From: Hyaloraphidium curvatum
Taxonomy: Eukaryota; Monoblepharomycota; Hyaloraphidiomycetes; Hyaloraphidiales; Hyaloraphidiaceae
Assembly (NCBI GenBank): GCA_025558095.1
Contig: JAIVFI010000002.1
Coordinates: forward strand, 1,178,001-1,242,000
DNA: 64,000 bases
Reading direction: 5' to 3'
The position numbers and the translations under genes are program-made. Positions 11,035-21,244 of this stretch are shown in pieces; within the stretch, counting starts at the first letter, position 1; every line of letters starts with the position of its first letter. The notes below the pieces were generated by a model. That model was not told where the DNA came from. It did not search any database and worked only from the letters and a program-made list of their open reading frames with translations.

Positions 11035-13814
11035 ATGAGCCTGCCCGCCGGGTTCCCCGCCGCCGCGCCGCCGCTGCCCGGGTCGGGCGACCTGCTCGCG
11101 TCGCTGCCGGTGGCCGAGCGCCGCAAGGCGCTGGAGAACCAGTCCAACTTCTCGCCCACGCGGCGCGACGGCGAGTCGCACATCCTCCGCCACCGCTCGG
11201 TGCCGTTCGACGTGCCGCTGCCGGAGCGGCCCGACCCGCTGACCGTGAGCCGCGCGCGCGCACGAGCTCGCCCGCCCTGACACGCCCGCAGCGCAACGTG
11301 TTCGACATCTTCGGCAACGGCCTCAGGTGCGTGTCGTCGCAGCGATAGCGGGCGCTCGGGGCCCCGTTTCCGCGCATGCGGCGTCTTGGAACGGGTTACC
11401 ACCGTCGCTTGGCCAGGAGCGGGTCGTGGAGGCCCGTTTCCGGGTGTGGGACCCCGCGGCGGAGTGTCTCCGCGAATGACTCCGCACCGGAGTGGCAGCC
11501 CGATCGGCCTTCGGTATGCCGCTATCGGCACCTGGCCCGATTGAAAGACGGCGCTGGCCGCGGGATTCGGCGTGCCGGTCGCTGATTCCGCGTTCCCGTC
11601 CTCCAGGAAGGTCCCGGACTTCCCGTGCCTGGGATGGCGGAAGCAGGAGGGCGGCCCGTACATGTGGAAGACCTACAAGGAGGTCAGTACCCGTGCTCGA
11701 TTGTTTCAAGGTACCTTTGCTGACCGGCCGGATAGGTCTACGAGGACGTCGAGGTCGTCGGCTCGGCCCTGATCAACGCCTGCGGCATGAAGCCCGGCGA
11801 GGAGGCCTTTGTCGGCCTCTATGCCAACAACTGCCCCGAGTGGACCATTGTCGACATTGCGTGCGCGGCGTACAGCCTGATCACGGCGACCATGTGGGCA
11901 GCGCCGGTCAAGGTGCCTGTGATCCCGTCTGACTCCGTCTGCCGCCGCCAGGTACCCGACCTTTGACGACGAGGCCATCGGCTACATCGTCAACCTCTGC
12001 GACATCTCCACCGTCTTTGTCCAGCGCGTCAACGTCGCCCGGCTGTTCGGCCTCGGGTCCAAGCTGCCTTCGATGAAGCACGTGATCGTCATGGACGACG
12101 AGCTCTCGGGCGCGGACCGCGACAAGGCCGGCCAGCTCGGCTGGAACATCATGAGCTGGAAGGAGTTCACGGCCAAGGGGCAGCAGGCGCGCGTGCCCGT
12201 GTGCCCGCCTTCGAACCCCAAGGCGATGTACTCGCTCTGCTTCACGGTGGGTCATTGCTGTGGGCACTTTGCTTTCAACATGTCTGACTTCGCCTGCTGG
12301 TGACAGTCCGGCACCACCGGCACGCCCAAGGGCGCGATCCTGACCCACGTCGGGATGACGGCGATGGTAGGTTGACTTCGTTCGGTCAGCTTGGCCGGCC
12401 CAACATGCCGCTCCTTCCAGATCACCGTCCTCCGCACCGTGTTCCCCAGCACTTTCTACACCCCCGGCGAGGACATCCACATCTCCTACCTCCCCCTGGC
12501 CCACATCTTCGAGCGCACCGCCATCCTGGCCATGTTCTACGGCGGCGTCGCCGTGGGCTACTTCCGCGGCGACAACCTCAAGCTGCTCGAGGACATCCAG
12601 GAGCTCAAGCCCACCTTCTTCAACGCCGTGCCCCGCGTCATCGGCCGCATCGTCGACACGGTACAGAACACGGTGGACGCGAGCGCGGTGGTCAAGTTCC
12701 TCTTCAACCGCGCCTACAACTCGAAGCTCTCCACGCTCGAGAACCAGGGCCTCGTGACCAAGGACACCCTGTTCGACCGCCTGCTCTTCAAGAAGATCCA
12801 GGCCGTCACGGGCGGCCGCGTCAAGTCCATGATCTCGGGCGCCGCGCCCATCTCGGCCAAGTCGCTCGAGTTCCTCCGCGTCGTCTTCGGGACCAACGTC
12901 TGCGAGGGCTACGGACAGACCGAGTCGCACGCGGCCATCACCATCACCTCGTTCGGCGACGTCTGGCTGCCATACGGGAACCACATCGGCCCCCCGGTGC
13001 CGTGTGTCGAGGTCAAGCTCGTGGACGTGCCGGAGATGAAGTACCTGGCGACGGACAAGCCGCACCCGCGCGGCGAGATCTGCTTCCGCGGGCCCAACGC
13101 CATGCTCGGTCGGTCCAAGTGGCACCCTTCGCCTGCTTCCATTCTGATCCCATCTTCTGACAGGCTACTACAAGGAGCCCGCCAAGACGGCCGAGACCAT
13201 TGATTCCGAGGGCTGGGTCCACACCGGCGACGTCGGCATGATCCTGCCCAACGGCTGCGTCAAGATCGTCGACCGCGTCAAGCACATCGTGCGTCGCGAC
13301 GTTGCCTCGATCCTTCGGCGCCTCTCACGCGTTTCCGTTTCCAGTTCAAGCTCCAGCAGGGCGAGTACGTCGCCCCCGAAAAGGTCGAGACCGTCTACGT
13401 GCGGTCCAAGTACGTCGCCCAGGCCTTCGTCTACGGCGACTCGCTCCAGCGCTTCCTCGTCGGCGTCATCGTCCCCGACGCGGAGCAGCTGCTCATCTGG
13501 GCCAAGGCCAACGGGCTGGGTGGCAAGACGCTGGAGCAGCTGTGCAAGGACAAGAAGGTGGAGGAGATGATCCTGAAGGACCTCCAGGCCGTCGCCAAGG
13601 CCAACCAGATCCCCGGGTTCGAGCAGTGCAAGGTCGGTCCGCGCCCTCGCGGCCCGTTTGGTCGCCTTTCTGACCCCCCGCGCAGTACATCCACCTCTCG
13701 CCCGACATGTTCACGGTCGAGAACGGCCTGCTCACCCCGACCATGAAGTCCAAGCGCAACGAGCTCAAGAAGTACTTCCAGAAGCAGCTAGACGAGATGT
13801 ATGCCCGCCTCTGA
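11035..13814 (+). CDS. Peroxisomal long-chain acyl-CoA synthetase (LACS; ARL PTS1)
   Basis: Activates long-chain fatty acids to acyl-CoA for beta-oxidation. Ten exons: 11035-11244, 11292-11326, 11607-11682, 11736-11893, 11952-12246, 12307-12366, 12421-13108, 13164-13288, 13345-13632, 13686-13814, coding 687 aa, matching the roughly 690 aa of peroxisomal LACS. Motifs: SGTTGTPKGAILTH, YLPLAHIFER, CEGYGQTES, GWVHTGDVG, IVDRVKHIFK and GEYVAPEKVE. It ends MYARL, a PTS1. The second intron (11327-11606, 280 nt) is about five times the local norm; all others are 47-60 nt. Exon 2 is only 35 nt. It faces the TauD-type gene at 13915 with about 100 bp between stop codons. Confidence 0.92.
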
Positions 13815-13914
13815 GCCGGCTATGTGCTCCTATGTGCAATGATTGACAGCTGATTAATTGAAAAAGCGTCACATTGAAGAAGTTGCCGTCGGGCACATCG
13901 ACCGTCCCGCCGAT

Positions 13915-15165
13915 CTACAAGCGGGCTTTCGGCGCGTTGTCACCCTCGTAGATGCGGAACTGCATCCCATGCCTCTCTGCCATGTTCTTCTCCCACTCGC
14001 GGATCGCCGGCGTGATCTTCTGCCCCCTGAATCCTCCCCTCAATGCCGGCGTCTCGACGTCCTTGTACGCGGGTTTCCAGGCGTCGGGCAACATCGGCGC
14101 GTCCGGGCAGGCCAGCCAGAGCCTCAGGAGGTGCCGCTTCCTCTCGAACTCGGCGTGGTCCTCGTACCCGGTCCGCGAGTGCAGCACGATGTGGTTGTTC
14201 ATGAACATCATGTCGCCGGGGAGCATGTGGCTGCGGTAGCACATGTCCTCACGGGCAAGGATGGCGTCGAAGTAGTCCAGAGCCTCGAGCTGCTTGGGCG
14301 TGAGCCGGGGGACGTCGGGGAAGGAAATCTGCGCCGTGCGGATGTGGTTGCGGATGTGGCGGCACGCCCAGCTGCCGTCGGGACTGCGGCCCATGATCGG
14401 AGCGAGGTAGTGCGGAGGTTCCTGAGAAAGGACAAGGAGGGTCGGTCACGGCTCGGAGCGACCGATTTCCCGCGCTCGACATACCTCTGGCGCCTCCTCT
14501 CCCTGGCGACCGAACGTCATTGGCTGATAGAGCTCCTGGAGCAGGTCCGGCCGCTCCGCCAGCATCACGTTATGGGCCCGGATCGAGGACGAAGCGATGC
14601 TCTCGCCACCGCTGATCGCCACCTTCAAGCAGAACAGTCCTGCCACGTCGGAGCCGTCCGAGTGGAAATCGAGCGCGGACCGCGAAGTGTAGCCGCGGCC
14701 AGAACTGCCCCTGTAGTCGACACCCACATCCCTGACGTTCGTCAGGAACAGAGATTCCTTCCCCTGCGGTCGGGCGACGCCAAGGTAGAGGCCAATTCCC
14801 CAGAAGATGAGCTCGAGATCCTCGGTGGAGTGCTCCGCAACGGGAAACCCGCGGAGGTTGATGATCCCGTTGCCCTCTTGGAGCTCGTCCCGAATGGCCT
14901 CCAGCACGGGGAGGAACGCGTCCAGCGGGAAGTCTTCCGGCAGCACCGAGAACAGATTGACCGGTGAGGGGTGTTTGCTCTTCAGGTGGGCCAGCGCCGC
15001 ACGGAGGTCGGCGATTTCCTCGGGGTACACCTGGCGGTAGAGCTTCCCCGGTTCCGCCGCCTGGCGCTCCAGGTCCGCCCGTGTCCAGCCTCCATTAGGC
15101 CAGGAGATTTCGCGGATCGGGACCTCGACGTTAAACCTGGAGGGTTCCGGCCAGAGGGGAGGCAT
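13915..15165 (-). CDS. Second TauD/TfdA-type Fe(II)/2OG dioxygenase, ARL PTS1
   Basis: Exons (minus) 15165-14485 and 14421-13915 give 395 aa. Iron ligands are visible as DFHSDGSD (HxD) and the distal His in NNHIVLHSRTGYED; the Arg for 2-oxoglutarate is likely in RHLLRLWLA. The start at 15165 opens MPPLWPEPSRF. The C-terminus NAPKARL ends in ARL, again a PTS1. It is only distantly related to the dioxygenase at 5700: it has the longer TauD form with an N-terminal segment of about 100 aa. It is convergent with the LACS gene. Substrate unknown. Two PTS1-tagged TauD enzymes in one locus is uncommon to my knowledge. Confidence 0.87.
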
Positions 15166-15610
15166 CGTCCGTCCGTCGGTTGCGCCACTGGGTGGCAAGA
15201 CTCGACGATGGCTTCTGGGAACGGAAATCAGGTTAGTGTGTGTTTGGGTTGCCGGAGCGCCGCCGCCGCCGAGAGACCAGCAACCGGGTCTGCCGACGCG
15301 ACGACGGTACGTGGGAGTTTGCGGACCTCCTATCGGGCGCGTTGCCCGGGGCCTGCGCCTGCTTAATGGCGCGGCCTCGTTCGCCTTAGGGTGCGCTGTT
15401 CCAGCGTACGCGGACGAGCAGCGACTGCACAAGACTCACTCCATCACCGCAAGAGCACTTCCCACTCTGAAGGCGCCAAGGAGCTTGTCGTCTCATTGTT
15501 CTTCTCATTCGACACAGATTTACAAGGTATTGTACTCTCCTCTGGGGATAGCTGGTTTCGTCGCTCTCCACCGTGCACCGAGACGCCTCGATCAAGTTCG
15601 CATGCGAGCG
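15166..15610. other. Intergenic, no gene seen
   Basis: Upstream of the minus-strand dioxygenase and downstream of the minus-strand protease. Only GC-driven open frames without family features; no repeat recognised. Confidence 0.5.
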
Positions 15611-17121
15611 CTAGAGCGTCTTTGTCCCCGCCCGCGGCACGGTGCCCCTCCTCCGGAGCAGCGCCTCGGGCAGGCAGTCGTACTTCACCCTCGCGAGTTT
15701 CCAAATGTTCGCCGCGCACCCCGAAGACCCGAAGGCCCGGTCGCCGACCATCCCTTCGCACGAGGTGTAACCATCGCACGGCTTGAACTTTGCTGTCCGA
15801 AGGCCTCCGCATGTCCGCGAGCTGATGAAGGGCGATCCGGGCGCCTTGCATCCGCCGGAGAAGCCGGCTGTGCGGCCGACGACGTCGCGGCCATAGAAGC
15901 CCGAAGTGATGCTGAGGTACGTGCCCGGATATGATCGGCACGATGGCCGGATCATGGCGCCCTGGCAAGCGCCCGCGACGAGGCCGTAGCGGGCGGTGGG
16001 GGCCGGAGTCCGCTTGACCGTGGTGGTCCTGCGGCGGGTGGTGGTCCTCCGCGGCGCCGGGATCGTGGTAGTTGAGGCGGGAGGGTCGATCCGGGCATCG
16101 ATCGGGGTCCAGATGAAGCCCATGGTGTCGCCCTCCCCCGACATGATGCCGCCGGCGCCGTAGGCGATCTTGAAGTGGCCGCCGTTGCCCCACCAGGTTC
16201 CCCAGCTGTTCTTGCAGCTGAGGACGCCCTTGCTCGTCGCGGTCAACCCGCCGTTGGGCGCGTCGTCGTCGAAGCCATAGCACATAACCGCGTGGCCGCC
16301 GAGCACCTTGGCGCCCTTCCTGGGCCCGGGATAGACATAACTGGAGTTGAAGGAGGCCGAGACGTTTCCGAACCCCGGGAAATCGTCGTAGACAGTATAG
16401 CCCGTCAGGACGGCACCGTGGTTAAAGATGTGTGTCCGTACTGCCTCCCAGCTGTTCAGGGTGACGCTTTGCAGCGATCCAGTTCCGTTCCGAATCAGGT
16501 TCGACGCTGCAGGGCACTTCAAGACTCCACAACCCGGGCCTTCTGCTTCGGGAAGGCACTGTTCGGCAAAGACTCCCTGCTGGGCCGCCACATTCGCAGC
16601 CTCGTCGACGAACCAGCCCGAGTCACACTTGTTCTGCCCGAGGCAGTAGTAGAGGTGCCGCTCGGCAAGGTCCGGCTCCCCGGCAAAGTCTGGCGGGATG
16701 TGGGTTCGGCCGCGGTACGAGACCGTGGCCTCGAGGGCAGCGATGGCAGCGTAGGCCACGCATGAGCCGCAGGAGCCCTGGCTCTTCACGGAAGTGACTG
16801 CGTCGGGGAAGAATCAGTCGTTGGGGAGAGGGCTCGAAGACATGGGATCCTACCGTAGTTGTTGCCGTTGAGGGCCGAAAGGTCCCATCGCCGAATCCCG
16901 TTTATCCTCCCAGCGGAGCGATGGTCCTCGAACTCGGCGGCGAGCAGCGCTGCCCGGGCAGCCCGCTTGGAGCCGTCGGGGTCGCCGCGCGGGAAGTTGT
17001 TTTTCCCCAGGTTGGGCGGGGTCCACTGCGAAGGCTCGTCGGCCGCCGCGCCGCGGGCCAGGAAGGCCGCAAAGCCCAGAATGGTATAAAGTGAGAGTTG
17101 TTTCATTTCTCGCGGTTTCAT
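15611..17121 (-). CDS. Secreted papain-like (C1) cysteine protease with Cys-rich C-terminal domain
   Basis: Exons (minus) 17121-16854 and 16797-15611 give 484 aa. A signal peptide (MKQLSLYTILGFAAFLARG) and a short propeptide of about 70 aa precede the catalytic domain. The splice join rebuilds NYVTSVKSQGSCGSCVAYA, containing the oxyanion Gln and catalytic Cys. The His lies in GGHAVMCYG and the Asn in CKNSWGTWWG, so the triad is intact. After the catalytic domain a Thr/Arg-rich linker (TTTRRRTTTVKRTPAPT) leads to about 110 aa with eight or so Cys and no recognised family, perhaps a binding module. A second in-frame Met five residues in could be the start. Extracellular or vacuolar proteolysis is expected. 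Confidence 0.88.
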
Positions 17122-17304
17122 GTTGAGGTGAATGGGTTTTCTTGAGGGTGAATCGTTGTGAGTCGCCGAGGGCCCGCCGCATTGCGTCCCTGTCCCTTAC
17201 ATTTGTCATGCGGAGTCAGGATGCGCCACACCAACCGCGCCAAAACGCCGCAACACCGCCAAAACGCCAACGCGGGAGTATTCTCGCTCATAGATATTCG
17301 CCCG

Positions 17305-19945
17305 TCACTCCAAAGGCACCCTGACGAACTCGGCCTCGCCGCTGACCCATCCCTGCTCGACGCCGACGAGCCTCAGCCTCGCCTTCCACTCCCACCGCCC
17401 CTGCTCCGGCAGCCCCGCGAGCGGCACCTGCGCCGCGCCGCACAGATCGTCCTGCGTACCGCGGTCCCAGTCCATGACCTGCACGGTGAGCCAGCCCCGG
17501 GCGAGGTCGCGGAGGAGCGCGGCCGGAGTCGGGTGGCTCGCCGTGGTTTGCCGAAGGCGAAGCGTGGGCAGATCCGACGCCGGCCAGACGGGGTTGAGTG
17601 TGCGCATGATCTTGCCCGACTTCGCGGCGGAAACAAGGTTCTCGCCCGTGAAGATCACATCTGCGGTAGTAGTATGAGTCATAAGGATGGCGGCGAGCAA
17701 TCGAACGCCAACACCCACAGGGATCGCTCGTCCCTCCGATGTCCTTGGGCGCGATATTTCCCCCCCGCATCGAAACGATCCGGATCGCCCAGCGTTCCGG
17801 CCTGCCGGGCACGGGCGGGGGCGTCGGGCTGGAGTTCTTGCCCCCGAGTCCTACCAAGCTCCCTGCGGCAGAGCCCATCGCCCCCACGAACCCGCTCACG
17901 GCAGCCACTCCGTCCGACATGTTCCCCGGCAGCCCGACCGCCTTGGCCACCCCGTCACCGGCCTTGACGATGCCTTCTCCGACCGCCTTCACCCCGTCCC
18001 CGACCGCCACCGCGGTTCCGACCACCACCCCGTGAGCAGGTCCGCCCACGTCCCCCGCCTTTGGCGTCGGCGCACCCACCGCCCCCGCCCTCCTCCTCGC
18101 CTCCGCCGCCCCGATCAGCCCCGCGATCCACCCCGTGGGCACCCTGATCCTGAACCTCGCCGCAACGGGCTTGTGGTCGCTCGACCCCACGTCCTCGCGG
18201 GACCAGTACCCCCTGCCCTCGACGGTCCCGGGCATGCCGTGGAACAGCACGCGGTCGCACCACGCGGGGAGCCGCTTGGTCTCGTACATGGGCGGCGCGG
18301 TCGAGCGGGTGCGCTTGAAGGTCGGGGGGAAGGTGATGGGCTGCTCGTGGAAGAGGGCAAAAGAGAGGCCAGAGCGGCGGTCGGCTGCGAGCTCGTCGCG
18401 GTCCAGGAGGGACTTGTACGGGGACTCCGCCTTGGTCGGCGGCGAGTCGGGCCCGGGCGGGGGGTTTGCGGCGAGGATGTGGTCGACGGTCGAGGCAATA
18501 TGCTCCCACAGCGTGCGGTCGGCCTCGGGGTCGTCGTCCTCGGGGGTGTCCTCGCGCTTCTCGGGGACGACGGGGAACGTCTCGCTGCGGACCAGGCCCG
18601 AGGGGCGGACGGCGTTCGAGGCGGCGCTGGCATCGGAGGAGAGGGAAGAGCTCGACGAGGTGGGCGACGAGAGGTTTAGGGAGGCGGTGGAGCTGCTTGA
18701 CGACTTGCGGCCCAGGCTGCCGATACGGCCAAAGAGCCCCTTCTTCTTGTCCTTGGGCGGCTCCTTGAACTCCTTCTTCTCCTCGCCGAACTCGAGGCGG
18801 TAGTTGAAGTCGCCGGCCCAGAAGACGGCGCCACTCTCGTGGAGGAAGTCGCGGTTCAGCTTGCTCACTATGCCGCGTACCGACTCGCGGTAGTCGGAGC
18901 GGCGCGCAGAGACGTGGCCCTCATGCGCGGCGAGGTGCGAGGAGAGGAAGCTGAGGGGGAAGCCGTAGTGGCGGAGGTGGAGGAGGATCGTGCCCTTGTT
19001 CTGGAGACGGGGAGCGAGATGCGATCAGAAAAGATTGCGGCGCCTCGCAAGGTCAGGAACACCCACGGGCCAAACGCCGACGAGTCCCGTGGCTTCGCTC
19101 TCCGCCCCGTCGCACTCCCACCCGGTGGCGCCAGCCTTGACGAACGCCGCGATCCGCATCTCGCCCAGCCCCTTCTGCCTGAGCAGCCTGTACCCCTTGG
19201 CGGTCATGTGCGCCGCCAGAAGCCCGTAAAAGGCGTCGCTGGTGGGCGCGCCGCCAGCCGACGAAGGCGGGTCCTCGTGCTTCTCCTTGTCCCACGAGCT
19301 CTCCTGCACGCCGACCACGACGAGCTCTTCCGCGAGGGATCCAAGCCACTTTTCGAAAGCGTCGTGAGAAGGGCGGGCGTTGCCGACGTTCCAGGTGCCG
19401 AAAACGGCGTCGAACTCGCGGAACGCGTCGTCGATAGGGACGAGTGACAGCGCGAGGGTGAGGTGGCCATCGGGGGGCATGTGGATGTGCTGCACGCCCG
19501 GCGTGGGGTTCAGCAGGCTCAGAGGGAGCTCGGCGGCGGCGATGGGGACCGAGCCGTCCGAGACTGTGAGTTTCATGGTCGAGGAGGAATCCAGTACGGC
19601 GATTTCCAGGGCCTGGAAGAACGGATAGACCGCGCCGGCGTCGGCGGCCGTTCCTGAGGGCGCAAGCACCGTTTCCGCGGCCAGGCTGCCCAGCTGCGCT
19701 TTTTCCAGGCCGGCCCGGAGCGCGGCGGCCGCGTCCACCAGCGCGACGCCCTTTGCTGCCTCCGACACCGCCGAAGCCCCGCCGGCCGCGATGGACACGA
19801 CAGCTTTCTCCGGCTTGTTTTGGAGCACGGCGGCGACGATTTGGGCGCGCAGCAGGAACCGCGGCGGCGCGGCGGGCGCGACGTCGGCCGGCAGGGCGAG
19901 CCCGGGCAGCAGCGTAGTCGGGGTGGCGGGCTCCGCGTCGGCCAT
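17305..19945 (-). CDS. Inositol-polyphosphate 5-phosphatase with C-terminal C2 domain
   Basis: Removes the 5-phosphate from phosphoinositides at membranes. Exons (minus) 19945-19067, 19000-17719 and 17660-17305 give 838 aa. The catalytic motifs are in order: TWNVGNARPS (about residue 184), the NKG motif at the first splice junction, FWAGDFNYR (about 350), LPAWCDRVLF and SSDHKPVAARF. Between GDFNYR and CDRVL lies an unusually long Lys/Ser-rich insert of about 170 aa, likely disordered and regulatory. A Gly/Ala-rich amphipathic segment links to a C2 domain whose SDPYVIFTGE is restored across intron 17661-17718. The N-terminal 170 aa may be a second C2-like domain. Closest in layout to C2-bearing 5-phosphatases of lower eukaryotes. 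Confidence 0.9.
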
Positions 19946-20246
19946 CGTGGAAACGGCGTGGAAATGTGTCCGATTGATGGGAAAGCGGCGATTGGCAGGC
20001 CTTCGCGGCCAACGGCCCTCCGGAGTCGGTCGGTCGTCCGACGGGCCCTGATCTGATCGATCCCGGTCGCGGGCATCGGCCTTGCTCGCTTCTGCTCATG
20101 CATCGCATCTCATGTGGCCGGAACGGCGGTTGACTTGCAAGAAAAGAGCAATTGGGACACCTGGAGGCGCCTGGAGCCGCAGAACTCGGTGAATCGACCT
20201 GTCGCCCGCCTCAGCTTTCTGGTCCACGTCAGCCCTTCCAGCGCCG
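19946..20246. promoter_or_regulatory. Divergent intergenic spacer
   Basis: A 301-bp spacer between the 5-phosphatase start and the small membrane protein start. No specific sites identified. Confidence 0.35.
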
Positions 20247-20877
20247 ATGGCTGTCCCGCAGGAGGACAAACCTACACCAACGGCCCCCCTGTCGACGACC
20301 ACACATGCAAATGATGCTCCCGCCTACCCACCGCCTGCCTACGCCCCGCCGCTCGACTCGTTCGCCGACCGGGTGCAGCCGCCGCCGCCGCCGCCGCCGC
20401 CAGGCAACTACGCTGCCCCCGCGGAGCCCCGAAGTTGGTCAGACCACGCTCCACCAGGGGCACAGGAGGCCCCGGTGACGTACGCTCAGGCGGCGTGGGC
20501 GGCGGACATGGACAACTACCCGCCGCCGAAAAGGAGTTCCGCTTCGATCGGTCGGTATTCTCCTTCCCGCCATGGAACCTATTCAGCTGACTCTTCGGCG
20601 GTAACAGTGTGCACGGGACTCTTGCGGATGGTGCTGCTGCTCCTGCTATCGAGGTGGATCTTTGGTTGGGGGTGGGCATCCTCTCCTTCCTTCGAGCACC
20701 CATTTCCGCGGACACTGACACGCAGACATCGATCTTCTCCACAATGTCCGCAGGTACTGGTGGACCGGAATCGCCACCGTTGCCGCGGCCGGGTTCCTGC
20801 TGGCCGCATTTGTGCTCCTCGATCGCGCCAGGCGGAGGCGCAAGCGGTCCCGGATGGCGACGGTGGAGATGGGCTGA
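20247..20877 (+). CDS. Small single-pass membrane protein with PPxY/polyproline head
   Basis: Exons 20247-20554 and 20754-20877 give 143 aa. The N-terminal 100 aa is Pro-rich, with PPPAY (a PPxY WW-domain ligand) and a run of eight Pro. After the splice join comes one transmembrane helix (GIATVAAAGFLLAAFVLL) and a basic stop-transfer sequence (DRARRRRKRSR). There is no signal peptide, so the Pro-rich part may be cytosolic. Such PPxY membrane proteins can act as adaptors for Nedd4/Rsp5-type ubiquitin ligases; that role is inference. The intron is 199 nt, long for this locus, and could hide a small exon. No family recognised. Confidence 0.62.
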
Positions 20878-21244
20878 TTTGCTTGGGGGGAGCGAAGCCT
20901 TGCATTTTTCTCAGCTGTCACACGGCGCAAGAGATATCGGTTCTTGAGACGGGAATTGCCGTCTGGCCGTCCGGCCCTTACTTCCGCCGCGGGGCCAACG
21001 ACCACGCCATGATTCCCCCCGCCAGTCACATCCCACCGTTCGTTGACTTCAGGATACTCTGAAAGCACAAACGGGCATTGGCGAACCCCGTCGACGCCTG
21101 GCGGGACGCCCCGGGTCTCTCGCCGGGTGCGGGCTGGTCTCGGTTCGTCAGCGCATGCGAACCCGCGCAGCTTTGTCAGCGAATCCGAGTCACGGCCGGG
21201 CGGGACGCTCGCCTCCGGCCTCCCGTCCAGACGATTCTCCAAGC
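20878..21244. other. Intergenic, no gene seen
   Basis: Between the PPxY membrane protein and the sulfate permease, both on the plus strand. Nothing beyond random open frames. Confidence 0.5.
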
